From: Utricularia gibba
Lineage: Eukaryota; Streptophyta; Magnoliopsida; Lamiales; Lentibulariaceae
Reading direction: 5' to 3'
DNA length: 64,000 nt
Assembly: GCA_002189035.1 (NCBI GenBank)
Contig: NEEC01000002.1
Coordinates: 1,984,001-2,048,000 of the forward strand
The position numbers and the translations under genes were made by a program. Positions within the stretch are counted from its first letter, which is position 1. Each line of letters begins with the position of its first letter. Positions 8,907 through 21,699 of the stretch are shown one piece after another. The notes beneath the pieces were generated by a model, which was not told where the DNA came from, made no database searches, and worked only from the letters and a program-made list of their open reading frames with translations.

Positions 8907-11570
8907 ATCAATATTTGGAAAATAGAGACGGGATGCCCTGTACCCTATTTATAGAAGACATTCATTCATTCATTCCTATGATGGGCTAATAACATACACC
9001 TATAGTCTTCTTTAGAGATTGTAGGGAGGAATGATTGGATGATTATAGAGAGGAGGCAGCCTCCTTTTAATGTTACTCATTATGGTGTGTTTCATGATCT
9101 CAATTCTTGCTACAATCATGCACCCACATTATATGGAGTGTATGATCTATGCGGTTGGTTGGTAGGTTGGTGTAACTTTGCTCTGGTATTTTTAGAAAGT
9201 ATATGTCTAAATAGATGAACTATTTTATATGAGCTATGAACGGAAAAGAGTATGTATTTAAAAAAAGTAGCATAAAATTGTTTTAATAACCTTGAGATTT
9301 ATACAAGTTTTGAAAAAATGTAATATAAAATTGTGAGAATTGAATGAATTAAGTTAGTATTATCGTACGAAAGAAATTTGACTTATTACTTCTAAAATCT
9401 TTTCTTTATATTTATGTAAGTGATGTTTAGTTGAAGTCAAAAGTGTGAAAAGCTTAGTTTTATTAAGAATATATATGGATTTAGTTGAAGAGAAAAATTT
9501 CTATCCATCTTTTCGTTTAGTAAATTTTTTTTTTTATGAAATACATATTTCTACTCACCCAAATCTAACCAAACTCATGAAATATATTTTATAGAATACC
9601 AAAAATTATGTATATAAATAAGATTTATAATTTTAAAAAAGCATAAAATATATTGCAAAAATATGAGAAAAAAAATAATTGAAATTGTAAAGAGAGCAGC
9701 ATGTGCGGGGGTGGATCGGGGCCGCGGTGGCGGGTTCCGCCTCGCGCGCGCGTGGAGTACGGATTCGCAACTAAGTTGGGCCGATTCAATAAGCCTATTG
9801 TAGACAACTTATCCACGATCATATAGTATCTTCATTCAATATCATCTGTGAAAATTGCCATTATATTCACATGATTTGGAGAAGCACATTGATCAAATTT
9901 GAGTAACATACGAAACGAGCCGTAATCAGCTTCTCGGGTAGTTTTGATTTTTCGTCTAATGGTTGGATGGGTTATGAATCTTGATTGTATGTTCTATTGA
10001 ATAACCTATGGTATATGGACATTATGGGTTATGCATTATCGTTATAGTCCTTGCAAATGAGCAGATTCATGCGCCAATGACTAAGCCTAAGCCCAATCCA
10101 GAGATTTCCACATATAATATTGTATGTGATATGATATTTTAATGAATTATTTACTTGAATTATTTGTATGTAAATAAATATATATTACATGATATGTTTG
10201 GTATATATCTAAACTTAATATTTCAGATTCCCATTGGTTAACGAGTAAATATGTGTATAATTATTAAAACGAATAGTCTTATACCGGACATTAGACCGAT
10301 ATGATTTTATATATAAAAAAATATAGATTATTGTTATGTCGATTGGATATAATTTTTTTGAATATAATATACGTTTTATACTTAACTTTATATATGTATT
10401 GGTGTGATCTATCAAATCCTTGATTTCAATAATGATCTCACTTAAAAGTGTCAATGAGTGGCTGGATATGGTTGTGATAAAAGTAGGGCTCGACTACTCA
10501 GAGCAAGTAAACATTTTAAAAAAATTAGATAATAACTCTACTAATAAAATATTGATGTTCGGTCTCGTGCCTCTGCGTGAAGCATCATCTCCATGTCGTC
10601 TGTTACTGCTTTGGAAGTGCCAACGTGCATAAAGAAACAAAGAAGGAAGAGGTGGAATCCTAGCTTGCCCTCTAGTATCAACATGAAGAGCGTAGAGAGT
10701 TAAAGGCTGCAATGAGTATGCGATATGAGTGTTGAATTTGCAAGATTTTTTCAACACCTGCGTAAAGGAGAGACCATTATTGCATTAATGGGATCCCCTA
10801 CTCTATTCCCGCACAAATTAAGAAACTTTTTGAGCACCAGGCTACTGAGGCAGTGGCAATGACTTGAACAGATGACCAGGGTGGTCAGGATCTTGCCAGT
10901 GTGGAGCTGTGAACACACAGCTCCCTCCCACATGTATGTATGCCCCTCTGCTGGAACCTAGTGGCTTGTGAGTGTTTTGGTTGCTTGGTTCCTGTCATTT
11001 CCAGATTGTAATCCACCCTTTATCAGTTTGCAGACAGAATGTTGATTTGTATGAGAATCAATGTTTTTATATAGGTGATATGAAAATTGTGAGAGTAGGA
11101 AGTTTGCTTATGTTGAAAATTATTGTATTAGAAAAGAGGTATGAATTCCATATTACTCGTTAAAGTATTCTTCAATTAATTTATATGAGATATTAATCTA
11201 TTAATTTTGATGAATTTGATAATGAATTGACATCGCATGCGTGTAGAATCTAATTAGATAAATTAGATTGAGTTTTCGAAGGATCCTTAAACTCAAAAGG
11301 TTACGCATGCATTGGAGTGTAAAATCAATCTCAAAAAAATTCTCATGAGTGTGCGGGTCAAGCATGCCCAAGTTTTGCCTTATTTTTGTATCAATACCAT
11401 GAAAATAAAACATATATATTCGATTGATTTCTAATATCAATATCGTGTTATGGAATAATTTTTTGAATAAGTGTCCAGAAATCATTTATCATAATATGTT
11501 ATGTGACTTACACTTTTCATGGTTTCCCGTTTTTGGTATTCTATTTCATCAGGTTGTGCACTCATTTAAC
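7600..11570. other. AT-rich spacer before the 14-3-3 gene
   Basis: This is about 4 kb with no supportable gene. It is mostly AT-rich, holds the (AT)n repeat at 8874, a GC-rich island near 9706-9785, and a stretch with more balanced composition at about 10560-10960 containing a perfect hairpin at 10903-10924. Frames there are short and do not resemble known proteins. Confidence 0.4.
8874..8902. repeat. (AT)n microsatellite
   Basis: About 14 AT units sit in an AT-rich spacer. This is a simple sequence repeat, likely length-variable. Confidence 0.9.
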
Positions 11571-11807
11571 TAGGAGTAGGAAGATGGGATGGAGGTAAAG
11601 AAGGTCGGCCGCCTGGCGTGGAATATGATGACTGAATTTGTAGTAGTAGGTGGGGTTGGAGCCAACGTGGGAGGAGGGAGACCCTTGTTTATTTATTGGC
11701 TTTTACATCCTGCTTCTTGCATCTCAAAAGCAAGAAGCTTGATCCTTCTGTGAGGTTCTCTGCAGTTTTTGCAGGTGGGAGATTAGGTTCTAAGTAAAAT
11801 CTGCACA

Positions 11808-12812
11808 ATGTCTCCTGCCGATTCTTCTACAGCTCGTGGGGATAACGTGTACATGGCCAAGGTGGCTGAACAGGCCGAGAGGTTTGATGAAATGGTGGCG
11901 TTCATGGAGAAGGTTGCCAAGGGTGGGGAAGAGATGACTGCAGAAGAAAGGAACCTTCTGTCTGTGGCGTACAAGAACGTGATTGGCGCAAGGCGGGCCT
12001 CCTGGAGGATCATCTCCTCCATCGAGCAGAAGGAGGAGAGCCGCGGAAACGAGACCCATGTCAGGATCCTCAAGGACTACAGGATCAGGATTGAGGTGGA
12101 GCTCGGCAAGATCTGTGATGACATTTTGAGTCTTCTGGAGACGGAGCTCATCCCTCGCGCCTCCTCTGGTGAGTCCAAGGTCTTCTTCCTCAAGATGAAA
12201 GGCGACTATCACAGATACCTCGCGGAGTTCAAGTCCGGCGCTGAGAGGAATGAAGCCGCCGAGAGCACCCTTGCTTCTTACAAGTCTGCACAGGTAACAC
12301 CATCGTCCATTTATCACTCAATTTCACTTCTGAACTGCTTTTTTCAAGCAACAGAATTTTCTTGCAGGACATTGCGGAGGTTGAGCTGCCACCTACTCAT
12401 CCCATCAGGCTTGGACTTGCCCTTAACTTCTCTGTGTTCTACTACGAAATCCTCGACTCCCCAGATCGCGCTTGCAGCCTCGCGAAAACGGTCTGTTTAC
12501 TGATTAGATGCAGAGGAATTGATTGGTAAAGAGAGTGAGATGCTCCTGTTCTTCTCTGTTAGGCTTTCGACGGAGCCATTTCGGAGCTTGATAGCTTGGG
12601 CGAGGAAACCTACAAAGACAGCACATTGATCATGCAGCTCCTCCGTGACAACCTGACTCTCTGGACTTCCGACACGGCGGTGAGTATTTTAATTTCACTT
12701 TTGACAACTCCGGTGATCTTCACCACCGCCTATCGTTTTCCAGGACGACGCCGGCGAGGAGGAGATCAAGGAGGTGCCTACCAAAAGGGAATCCGTCCAG
12801 GGGACCAAGTGA
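11808..12812 (+). CDS. GRF: 14-3-3 protein (general regulatory factor), non-epsilon type
   Basis: 14-3-3 proteins are dimers that bind phosphoserine/phosphothreonine motifs and control client enzymes, transporters and transcription factors in the cytosol and nucleus. Four coding exons, 11808-12293, 12368-12490, 12563-12679 and 12744-12812, all join in phase 0 and give 264 residues. Family landmarks are present in order: [16 protein letters not shown] (dimer helix), the [20 protein letters not shown] signature, [31 protein letters not shown] and [12 protein letters not shown]. The C-terminal tail is acidic then basic ([12 protein letters not shown]) and ends at a TGA after GTK. Four coding exons is the usual count for plant non-epsilon isoforms. 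Phosphopeptide-binding Lys, Arg and Tyr residues appear intact. It is the second plus-strand gene of the central block. Confidence 0.97.
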
Positions 12813-13328
12813 CGTCATGGGTTGGACCCACCGTACTCTTAATGTTTTTTCTGTTCCAGAAATAACCCTCCCTTGTTGCACTCTACGTCCATGCTGAGAC
12901 GCCATGATCCGAGGGTATTTTCGAAATCGGTTGGCTAAAACCTTGAGTTTGGATTTATAAATTTGAAATTATTTTAGATGAATGTTTTCTGAATAAATAT
13001 ATAAATATTAATTTAAATAAATATAGATATACTTACAACTATTTTTTATAATTTCGAATGTAGTTAAATTCATGAAATAAATATGATATAATCTATAATT
13101 TAAATAATATTAATTCCATAAACCTAATAATAATTAAATATTAGACTTTAGGCATGTAGTGGTCGTAGGAGCGGAGTACCCTATTGAAGTTGAAGAGGGC
13201 TATCGAGGGTAGTTGTGTCCTTTTTCGCATCGGCATTACGAGGAAAATTCGTCGCGGTGTATGAAACTTCAAAGTGCCGGTCAAGTTTTTCTCTCCGATT
13301 TCTCGATCTCTTTGGTATCAGATCGATA

Positions 13329-15298
13329 ATGGCGAAGGGAAAGGGTAATCGGAACCATGGGAAGCGAACTTCTACCGTGGGTTTGGTGCTATTAATGCTG
13401 TTGATGTTGACAATAGTGCTGTTGATGCTTCTGGCTTTCGGCGCTCTTTCTCTTCCCATCGGGTTCGATGACGATGGATTGCGTGGCGAGGATACCATAA
13501 AACTGAAACGCTTGAAGCTGGCTATGTATGGTTCAATGATTTTCGTATTGGTTTAATGGGATTTGGGAGTGAAGGATAACTGTTATGTGATCGCAGTAAA
13601 AGGGAAGGAGAAGGAGTTGGTGGTGGGCTAGGTGAAAGAGGCGAGCAGTGGACGGAGATCCTTTCTTGGGAGCCCCGGGCTTTTATTTACCATAATTTTT
13701 TGGTGAGCTTCGCGCAATTTGTTGCTACTTTCTGTTGCTTCTTCGTGTAGTTCTGCTTGGATTCAATTATCCCTTGTTCGTAGCATTTAGATGATACACC
13801 TGCCTCTACCATTGGCCTCTGAGTGCTTTTCTACCTTCCTGAAGTTTGTTTCGATTGAAGTGTGCTGACTTCTAGTGTGCCAGACAGTTTGATTTTGAAA
13901 TTTCGGCAAATTGTTTGTATTCAAGCTATGATTTTATAACCCCACAAAAAGCAACTCATTCAAACTGAAACCAACTTCTTTTTTAGTGTCACTCTTTTAA
14001 TTTGGTGGTTGGTTCTGTCTCAGTCACCATTACGAGAGATCTGCTTTTAACATGAGGTTCCCAGGAAATTTCCTGGATGCAGTTGTTTGTTTGACTTAGT
14101 ATGTTTCTGTATTTTCTTGTACTGTTGGCAGTCAAAGGAAGAATGTGAGTATATGATAAATATCGCTGGGCCTCATATGATGAAATCTACTGTGGTTGAT
14201 AGCAAAACTGGCAAGAGTAAAGATAGCAGGTTTCTTTTTGTGCTTGATGAAAATATACTTTTGCACTTGGATCTCTATTTCCATTCAATATTTTATGGGA
14301 ACCTAAAGAAGCAAGGTCACTTTACAGGGTCCGTACAAGTTCTGGGATGTTTTTGAGACGGGGTAGAGATAAGGTTATCAGAGATATTGAGAAGCGGATA
14401 GCTGATTTCACTTTCATACCTGTAGGTACGGTTATACAGTTAAAGAGGTTTATCTAAAGGGTTTTCATTTTCTTTTCTGGATATTTTGTGATGTCTTGAC
14501 CTTGCATGATCCTGAATGTTTGCTGGAGTTCAGTTGGTGTAGCTGACTATTTCGTTTCAATGAGTAGAGCATGGAGAAGGCCTACAAGTTTTGCACTATG
14601 AAGTGGAGCAAAAATACGAGCCTCATTATGATTACTTTCTGGATGAATTTAATACCAAAAATGGCGGTCAGCGTATAGCTACTCTACTGATGTATCTGTA
14701 AGTTAACCACTATCATCTGATCTATCTGTTTGCAATTCTTTTTCTTTTTTTTTGGCCCTGTAAACGCATCAAGAGTGAACATTATGTAGCTCGGATGTGG
14801 AGGAAGGTGGTGAGACTATCTTTCCCGCTGCCAAGGGAAATTTCAGTGCATTGCCTGGATGGAGTTCTTTGTCCGAATGTGGCAAGAGAGGCCTGGCCGT
14901 CAAGCCCAAAAGGGGCAACGCACTACTCTTCTGGAGCATGCACCCTGATGCCTCCCTAGATTCATCCAGTTTGCACGGTGAGTTCTCCCTCTTATTCATT
15001 TGTAGGAGTATGCTCTCAATTACGTCAAGGGGCATATAGCATCCCAGAAAAAACTTGTTGCCAAGTGGAGGAACCTTGATCTAATTTCTTGTATGTATTC
15101 CACATCGAGAAAATAAGAAGCTACAAATCTATAGATGCTGTAGTGTCCAAAAGTGAAGCCAACCAATGAATCACTCTATTTTTTTTTGCTTGCTAACCGC
15201 CATTTCCTGTGTGGTTAATTTCAGGAAGCTGTCCAGTAATCAAAGGGAACAAATGGTCAGCTACAAAATGGATGCATGTTGGAGAATACAGAGGCTAG
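13329..15298 (+). CDS. P4H: Prolyl 4-hydroxylase, membrane-anchored (2-oxoglutarate/Fe(II) dioxygenase)
   Basis: Plant P4Hs hydroxylate proline in extensins, arabinogalactan proteins and peptide hormones in the ER and Golgi. Seven exons: 13329-13525, 13597-13702, 14132-14229, 14328-14425, 14568-14697, 14790-14977 and 15225-15298. All phases close and give 296 residues. A basic N-terminus followed by the hydrophobic segment TVGLVLLMLLMLTIVLLMLL predicts a type II membrane anchor. The catalytic domain has WEPRAFIYHNFL, DSKTGKSKDSRVRTSSG, the iron ligands His186 and Asp188 in YEPHYDYF, the distal His272 in SSSLHGSCP, and Lys282 in IKGNKW ten residues later for 2-oxoglutarate. The catalytic set looks complete. 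The ATG lies in a longer open frame running back to 13215; I prefer 13329 because it begins the usual short basic segment before the anchor. Confidence 0.95.
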
Positions 15299-15299
15299 A

Positions 15300-15950
15300 T
15301 ACGCAAACGGTACATCCCCACCCCACCCCCGCCTTCATTTGTAGCTTTTTTGCCTCTCTGCAAGGGATTTATGGCCTCAGCTGAGAACTGCTTACATACA
15401 ACACAGCATAGTGTGAGAGTTATGCGAGATTCCTCCTCCTTTTTAGCTTCCTTCTTCCATCATCTGGATGGACGCCGGCAGTGCGTTTGTAAATTCCGGC
15501 GACAATCATTTCTTCCTTGAATTCTAACCCCATGCATGTTCAAATACATTGATAATCGGTGTACTCTCGTTAATCCTTATTTTAAACTTCATGGATTTTT
15601 AACATTTATATTAATAATGATTAACAAGTCGTATATTTTTAGTTTTTGAAATTATTTTCAATAATTTAAATAAAGACGTTCGATAATTTTCATTTTTTTA
15701 TTTTAAAGATAATAAGTGGAGACACGTGGAATTTTAGATACTAAAATTATGACGGACATAAAATATATATTGTGGATTTAGGTTTATTTAATTATATTCA
15801 ATGTGATTGTGTAAGGATATTTGGAATATAAATTTAAATTGTTTAAAACAAAATATCTTACTCCTCTCCTTTTTCAAAAAATAAATAAATAAAATGTATC
15901 CTACACGCCATTAAAAAAATTGTTGTTTAATAGGCAACTCTCCGGCAAAA
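15300..15950. other. Spacer between the P4H and epsin genes
   Basis: The first part is probably the P4H 3' untranslated region. From about 15540 to 15940 it is AT-rich with no gene. The epsin transcript probably begins near 15950-16080, just before the 5' leader exon. Confidence 0.4.
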
Positions 15951-16128
15951 CGGCAGCTCGTTAGTTGAATTCTCGTAGAATTTTCGTTTTAGTGCGCTGG
16001 TTTTATTTTCCACCGTCGGCTTTCTACGCTTCTCATTCATATTCACCGACCCAATTTCTTCTCTTCGCTGTCTGTTTCTCCATCTTTTCCGAGCTCGCAT
16101 TCCTCGAACAAATCTCCGGATTTGTCAG

Positions 16129-16566
16129 GTAATCATGTTCTTGCATCTCATTTCTCTGTTGTCCCCTTGAAGATCCGTCGGATTTGTAGTTAAGAGGCAC
16201 AGATCTAGTGTTTTTTATTTCAGCCGTTTCCGCTAGATTTGTTTTATTTACTTTGCCTAATCACGGTTCTTCATTGAGATCTATAACCACTGCCTTCTTT
16301 TTGGATTGTTTTCATCGAAGCTGATGGCATGTTCTCTACTTTTTTGCTTTCTCCGGGAAGTGCAATGCATTTTTTTTTTTCGTTTTTTGCCTTGTTTTTT
16401 GTGATCGGATATGAATGGTATGGATGAAGTTTTCATGGTGGAAATTTTCATTGAAGCGTGAACCTTCAGAATGCAATATTTTTTTGACTTGAATAGGTCG
16501 TTCTCAAGGAGCTGAATGTCATTCGGTTGATAAGTCGTTTTCGTCAAATGTATTTTAATCGTGCAG
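16129..16566 (+). other. Intron in the 5' untranslated region of the epsin gene
   Basis: A GT at 16129 (after TTTGTCAG) and an AG ending at 16566 (GTGCAG) flank a T-rich stretch with no coding sense. The following exon carries the start codon at 16607 after about 40 bases of leader. Leader introns often raise expression in plants, but that role is not shown here. Confidence 0.6.
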
Positions 16567-16606
16567 GAAGAGTTCAAGTGGAGGCTTTTCCCAGTATACA
16601 GACAGA

Positions 16607-19600
16607 ATGAAGAAGGCTTTTGATCAAACTGTTCGTGACCTGTGAGAATCTTGAACTTCGGGCTGCTTCATATTATTCGTACTACATTTTCTTTATTCAG
16701 ATGAGTTCGTTCATGATGCTCTAACTTGTCCTTACAAAAATTTCCACCTTGTTAACGTTTTTTTGTGTCTTAGAAATCATAGGTTGCTGGCTTCAACTGG
16801 TTCATAAGCCGTTATGTTTTTAGAAAAAAGAATTAACAATAAACTCGTATGTGTCTATTCTGATGCATATTTGTCGACATCCTGCAGTAAGAGAGAGGTC
16901 AATAAGAAAGTTCTCAAGGTCCCTTCAATTGAGCAGAAGGTAATTAGCTTCTTTCTTGTTTCTGCCTTAATATCTCCCTTAGCTACTTCCCACGTCTTTT
17001 GTAGAAAGTGTTTCACTGATAGTTGCTCTCTTGTTGTTACTCTTTTCTCATATATTTTCCAATGGGCATGTTCGTAGGTTCTTGATGCTACGAGTAATGA
17101 ATCTTGGGGTCCCCATGGGTCGCTTCTTTCTGATATTGCTCAAGCCACAAGGAACTAGTAAGCACCATTTGGTTTAAGAAGTGCTATATCACATGACTGA
17201 TAGTCAAAGATTCACATGTTTTCTTTTTTACTTCAGTCACGAGTTTCATATGATCATGTCTATCATATGGAAGCGTATAAATGATACTGGAAAAAACTGG
17301 CGGCATGTATATAAGGTTTGTTTTCATGTAGTTGAAAATTTCATATGTTTCCAAAATTGCCACTTAGTAATTTTTTCCTCTTTCTTGATGCCACCATGCC
17401 TTCATATAGTATCGTGGGTTCTTTGCATGTTATTGTATTTTTGTCTCGTAAATGAGATGTTTATTTCCAAAATGTTGTTACCTTTTTTCCAGGCATTGGT
17501 TGTATTGGATTACCTGGTGGCCCATGGATCTGAGCGTGTTGTGGATGCCATAAGAGAGCATGCTTATCAGATCTCGGTAAGTTTCATTTTCTCAAAAATC
17601 ATCTGTCATTAGTAGTAATCCCAACATGGTTTTTTTCTGAATGGACATTGACTTTTGGAACATTGCTGAACTATTTCCCGGTAGACGTTGTCCGATTTTC
17701 AATATATTGATTCCAGCGGGAGGGACCAAGGAAATAATGTTAGAAGGAAATCTCAAAGTCTTGTAGCTCTTGTTAATGACAAAGAAAGAATACAAGAAGT
17801 TCGTCAGAAGGCTGCTTCTAATAGAGACAAGTATGTGAGCGTTGAGCACTTCTGCGGTTTTATTTTACCCCTTTGTATTTTTCATGTTCCTTTTCATGCC
17901 TCAAAGAATATGAACGTATTATATTTATGATCGCTTTCATGATGATTAATGTTCTCATAATGCAATGCTTGTTGATATCCAAGTTTTGCATTGTTTTGAT
18001 AAATTTGTCGTCTTTGATCACACTTTTATACTTGAAATAGGTTCCGCAGCAATGCTGGTAATATGCATCTGCCAAATTCTGGATATGGAGACAGATATGA
18101 TGATGATCATTATGAAGGTCGATACAGAGATGATGAACGAAATGGCAACGGAAGAGAGAGAGATGGGGGCTCATGGAATGATGATAGATATGGGAGGTAT
18201 GGTGATTCATATAGCCGTGATGAGGATCGGTATAGCCGAGATACTGAAGATCGTTATGGGCGAGAAAGTTATCGAGACAATGATTACCGTGGTAGAAGTC
18301 AGAGCGTGGATGATTATCATCATGGTTCAAGAGGAAGGAGTTCTGAAAGTTACAGAAATGCAATTGAGGATGATGGCCAATACTCTTCCAGGTCCGTTAA
18401 TTCCTTTTTTGGTGTTCTTCATTTTCTGCCCATGATACTGTACTATAGGTTTCTCTACGATACCTACTGCATAAAATTATGTCTAGTAAATCTAGATAGC
18501 GATGTGCACTACAGCTATCCGAGGAATATGATTGCATGAATATCTAATTGTTCTCACGTAGCTTGCATTTCTTTCCAGGGGGAGTGTTGTGAAAGCTGAT
18601 GATCATCCTCAGGATCGAAGGTTCTCACCTGACCATATGTTTGTGGAATCTTCTTAAGATGCAGCATTGATGCTTTACTGAAACAATTTATTTCCACTTT
18701 CTTACAGTAGTATAGACAAGAAACTGGATCGTAAACATTCTGAAAAAAGCATTGATGCAGCACCTCCTAGTTATGAAGATGCTGTTGTTTCTGGTCAAAG
18801 CCCTAGCTATAGTGAAAGGTAATAAGAATTTGTTTTAACCCCTTTCTGTTCTGCGGGTCTAGTGGTAGCTCTTATAATTTTATCCTCAGGGATGAGGAGT
18901 CCTCCCTGCCACCTGTTTCAAAGAAATTTGTCGCAGACCCAAGTCATGGATTGGCGTCTCCTACTCCACCTAATGTTCATGCGTCTGTTTCTGGAAACGC
19001 ATCAGGTCCAACACCCACTCTGGAATCTCCTACTGCGCTAACTAATTTTGCAGCTCAACCTGATAAGAATGAAGTTGATGGTGAGGAATTTGATCCAAGA
19101 AGTTCATTATCAGGTGACCAAATACTATGGTTACTCTTTTGTCGTTAACTTGGCAATCGTTTTGATAAATCATTAATGCGATCACTCAAATCTCTATTTC
19201 GTTGGCACGTTCTTCATTTTACCTTTTTAGCACAGTTTTAGTTGTTTCATTTCCTGTAAAAGTAAGTTGGCCGTTCATGCTTTTCGATATTAGATCACTC
19301 AGTCCGTATGTGTTACTTTTATATAGCAATATGGATTGACTGACGGGTGTAACTGACTAAAAAAGTTAGTAAAAAAGGTGCTGCGTATATTTTGTTGTAA
19401 CATCTTTTTTTTTTTTCAATTTTATTCTAATGGTCTTTTCCACCTGCTCAATTATCCTCATGCGATTATCTCTTGATTCAACATGAGCCTGTAATACACT
19501 GTTTATGAGGCTTATTAATCTGTAATGACATCATATATGGTTGTACAAATGTCACATCTTTCAATGTGATGACATTACTCTCCAGTAACAACCAGCTAGT

Positions 19601-21591
19601 ACAAGAGGCTGCCTCATTTCGAAATATTTAATTTGTTGTTTCTCCACCTTGCTTTTTAAAGTGGAAAAGGAAAATTTTCTTAGTTTCTACTTTTAATTTT
19701 TCAATAGCTGCCCCGGTTCCATCAAATGGTGCTCCAACTCCCCTATCTGGGCTGGAAATGGATTTGCTAGGCTCTCTGGATGCCTATTCTGCAAGTTCGC
19801 TGGCTCTTGTTCCTGCCGGCCAACCCACGAATCCAGAAGGTGATGGACCAACACACTTATCATCAGGAACCTCTTTTTCAGTCATCCAACAATCAGCATT
19901 TAATAACCAGGTGCGTTTCTGTAAACACCAGCTTCATGGTATGTGGGACTGACAACTATAGTTATGAATTTTCGTGCAGTGGATGGTTACGTTACATTGC
20001 ATTGTTGTGTATGATTGTCGTGTTATCTATCCTTCGACTCATATTCCCCTCTTTACATTCAATCGCTGAAGCCATTTGATATGTCCGATTGTTAGACTAC
20101 GTGGACACTTTTTTATGTGGATGCTATTGATTTCAATTGATCATTTTTTGAAAATGCTGTACTGGTCCTTTTTGCAGTCTTTTGATGATCCATTTGGGGA
20201 CGGACCCTTTAAAGCTGTTCCATCTGCTGAGTCTGTGCCAACACAGCAAAATATTTCTGTATCTTCTGTTTCTTTTAGTGCCAGTTCCAATGATGTTCAA
20301 GATGCACCTCCAATTCCTGAAGCTTCTCCTTCTGAAATTGGTACTCCATCTTATGATTCGACTCGCGTGCATTCTGGCCTTTCTGGTGTCATGATTCCTT
20401 CATCCACACAGCTTGTCCAACAAGAATTGACTTCTCCCAGTTTGGAAGATATATTATCTGAAATACTTCCTCCGGCACCTGCCCCTGTTGAATCACAGGC
20501 TGCTTATCCTATTCCACCTACACAGTCCTTGTCTCACATTGGCTTCAGCCCTCCAGTCAACCAACCTTTATCACAACCTGCACCTGCAATAACCGAGAAT
20601 GGGTCACAAAATGGTTATCAACCACAGGCCATTCCCTCTGGTGGTTTTCCTGCTCAACTTGGTCAGCCCTCATCGGAAACAAATCATGTGCTTATGCCTG
20701 CCCAGCCTATGCCAAACACTGGATTTGCAAATCAAGCGATGGGCTACACCTACGCAGCTCAGACTGGTCATTACCCACAAATGGCTTTCTCTTCTCAAGG
20801 TGTTGTGCCTCAGACTTCTCAAACGGGGTTTCCTCAGGCTGGTTCCATGCAGCCAGGTATGATAAATCCGAGCGTCTATGGGGCGTACAATCCTCATCCA
20901 TTATCTACTGGCCAGCCGGCTGCCTATGCTGCCACTCCTAGCTCTATCGGGATGGCCATCCAGAATAATTTTCCGTCCCAGACAGGACCTGCAGTTCAAA
21001 CCGGACAGCAAGTTCCACAGTCAGGGACAGGAATCACCACTTCTCAAGCGCCCCTTAACTCATCTTTGATGGGAAGAACCGGAGTCTCCACTCGAACATC
21101 AGAAGACATGTTCAAGACGAAGTCCTCTGTCTGGGCGGACACACTGAGCCGTGGGCTAGTCAATTTGAATATCTCAGGACGTAAGTGCTCTCGCTATATT
21201 TTAATTGTATCCTTTGTGATCGCATTGTGTTCTGAAGCATTTCCATGCAGCTAAAGCGAATCCATTGGCCGACATCGGAGTTGACTTCGACGCAATAAAC
21301 CGAAGGGAGAGAAGGATGGAAAAGCCAAGCACAGCCCCCGTCACATCTACAGTAACCATGGGCAAGGCCATGGGTACTGGCTCCGGAATCGGTCGAGCAG
21401 GCGCTGGTTCGCTCATGCCACCATCGAACCCAATGCTCGGTTCTGGTATGAACATAGGCATGGGCGGTTATGGAGTCAGCCAACCCGTAGGGAGGGGTGT
21501 GCCGATGAACTTCACTGCAAATATGCCTGGAAACATGGGTCTAGGAATGAACATGGGCATGGCACCGGGGATGAACCCCATCAACCAGTAG
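16607..21591 (+). CDS. EPSIN: Epsin-like clathrin adaptor with ENTH domain, C-terminus out of frame
   Basis: Plant epsins bind phosphoinositides through the ENTH domain and link clathrin, adaptors and SNARE cargo in Golgi-vacuole and endocytic traffic. Thirteen coding exons: 16607-16641, 16888-16939, 17078-17157, 17237-17315, 17493-17576, 17685-17830, 18041-18391, 18579-18620, 18708-18818, 18890-19113, 19708-19910, 20178-21180, 21251-21591. All close in phase and give 916 residues. The ENTH domain spans about residues 10-150 ([46 protein letters not shown]). A charged Arg/Asp/Tyr-rich linker follows, then a long low-complexity Pro/Gln/Ser region with DPF-type motifs ([17 protein letters not shown]), as in EPSIN2/EPSIN3. 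The frame stops at TAG 21589-21591. Another frame continues [13 protein letters not shown]... to YGGGYR and a TGA at 21678-21680, which looks like the true tail. One missing C in the run at 21576-21579 would explain it. Confidence 0.92.
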
Positions 21592-21699
21592 GATTCCCCC
21601 CCGGAACCGGAGGCTATTACGTCGGAGGAGCTGGAAGCTACGGTCCACCCCAACCACCGTACGGTGGTGGTTATCGATGAGTGTTTTCCGGGCCACATT

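Noticed and set aside
11790-12317. Minus-strand 175-codon frame
   Set aside because: It is a shadow frame opposite the first 14-3-3 exon.
17860-18363. Minus-strand His/Asn/Tyr-rich 167-codon frame
   Set aside because: It is the antisense of the epsin Arg/Asp/Tyr-rich exon; the odd composition follows from that.
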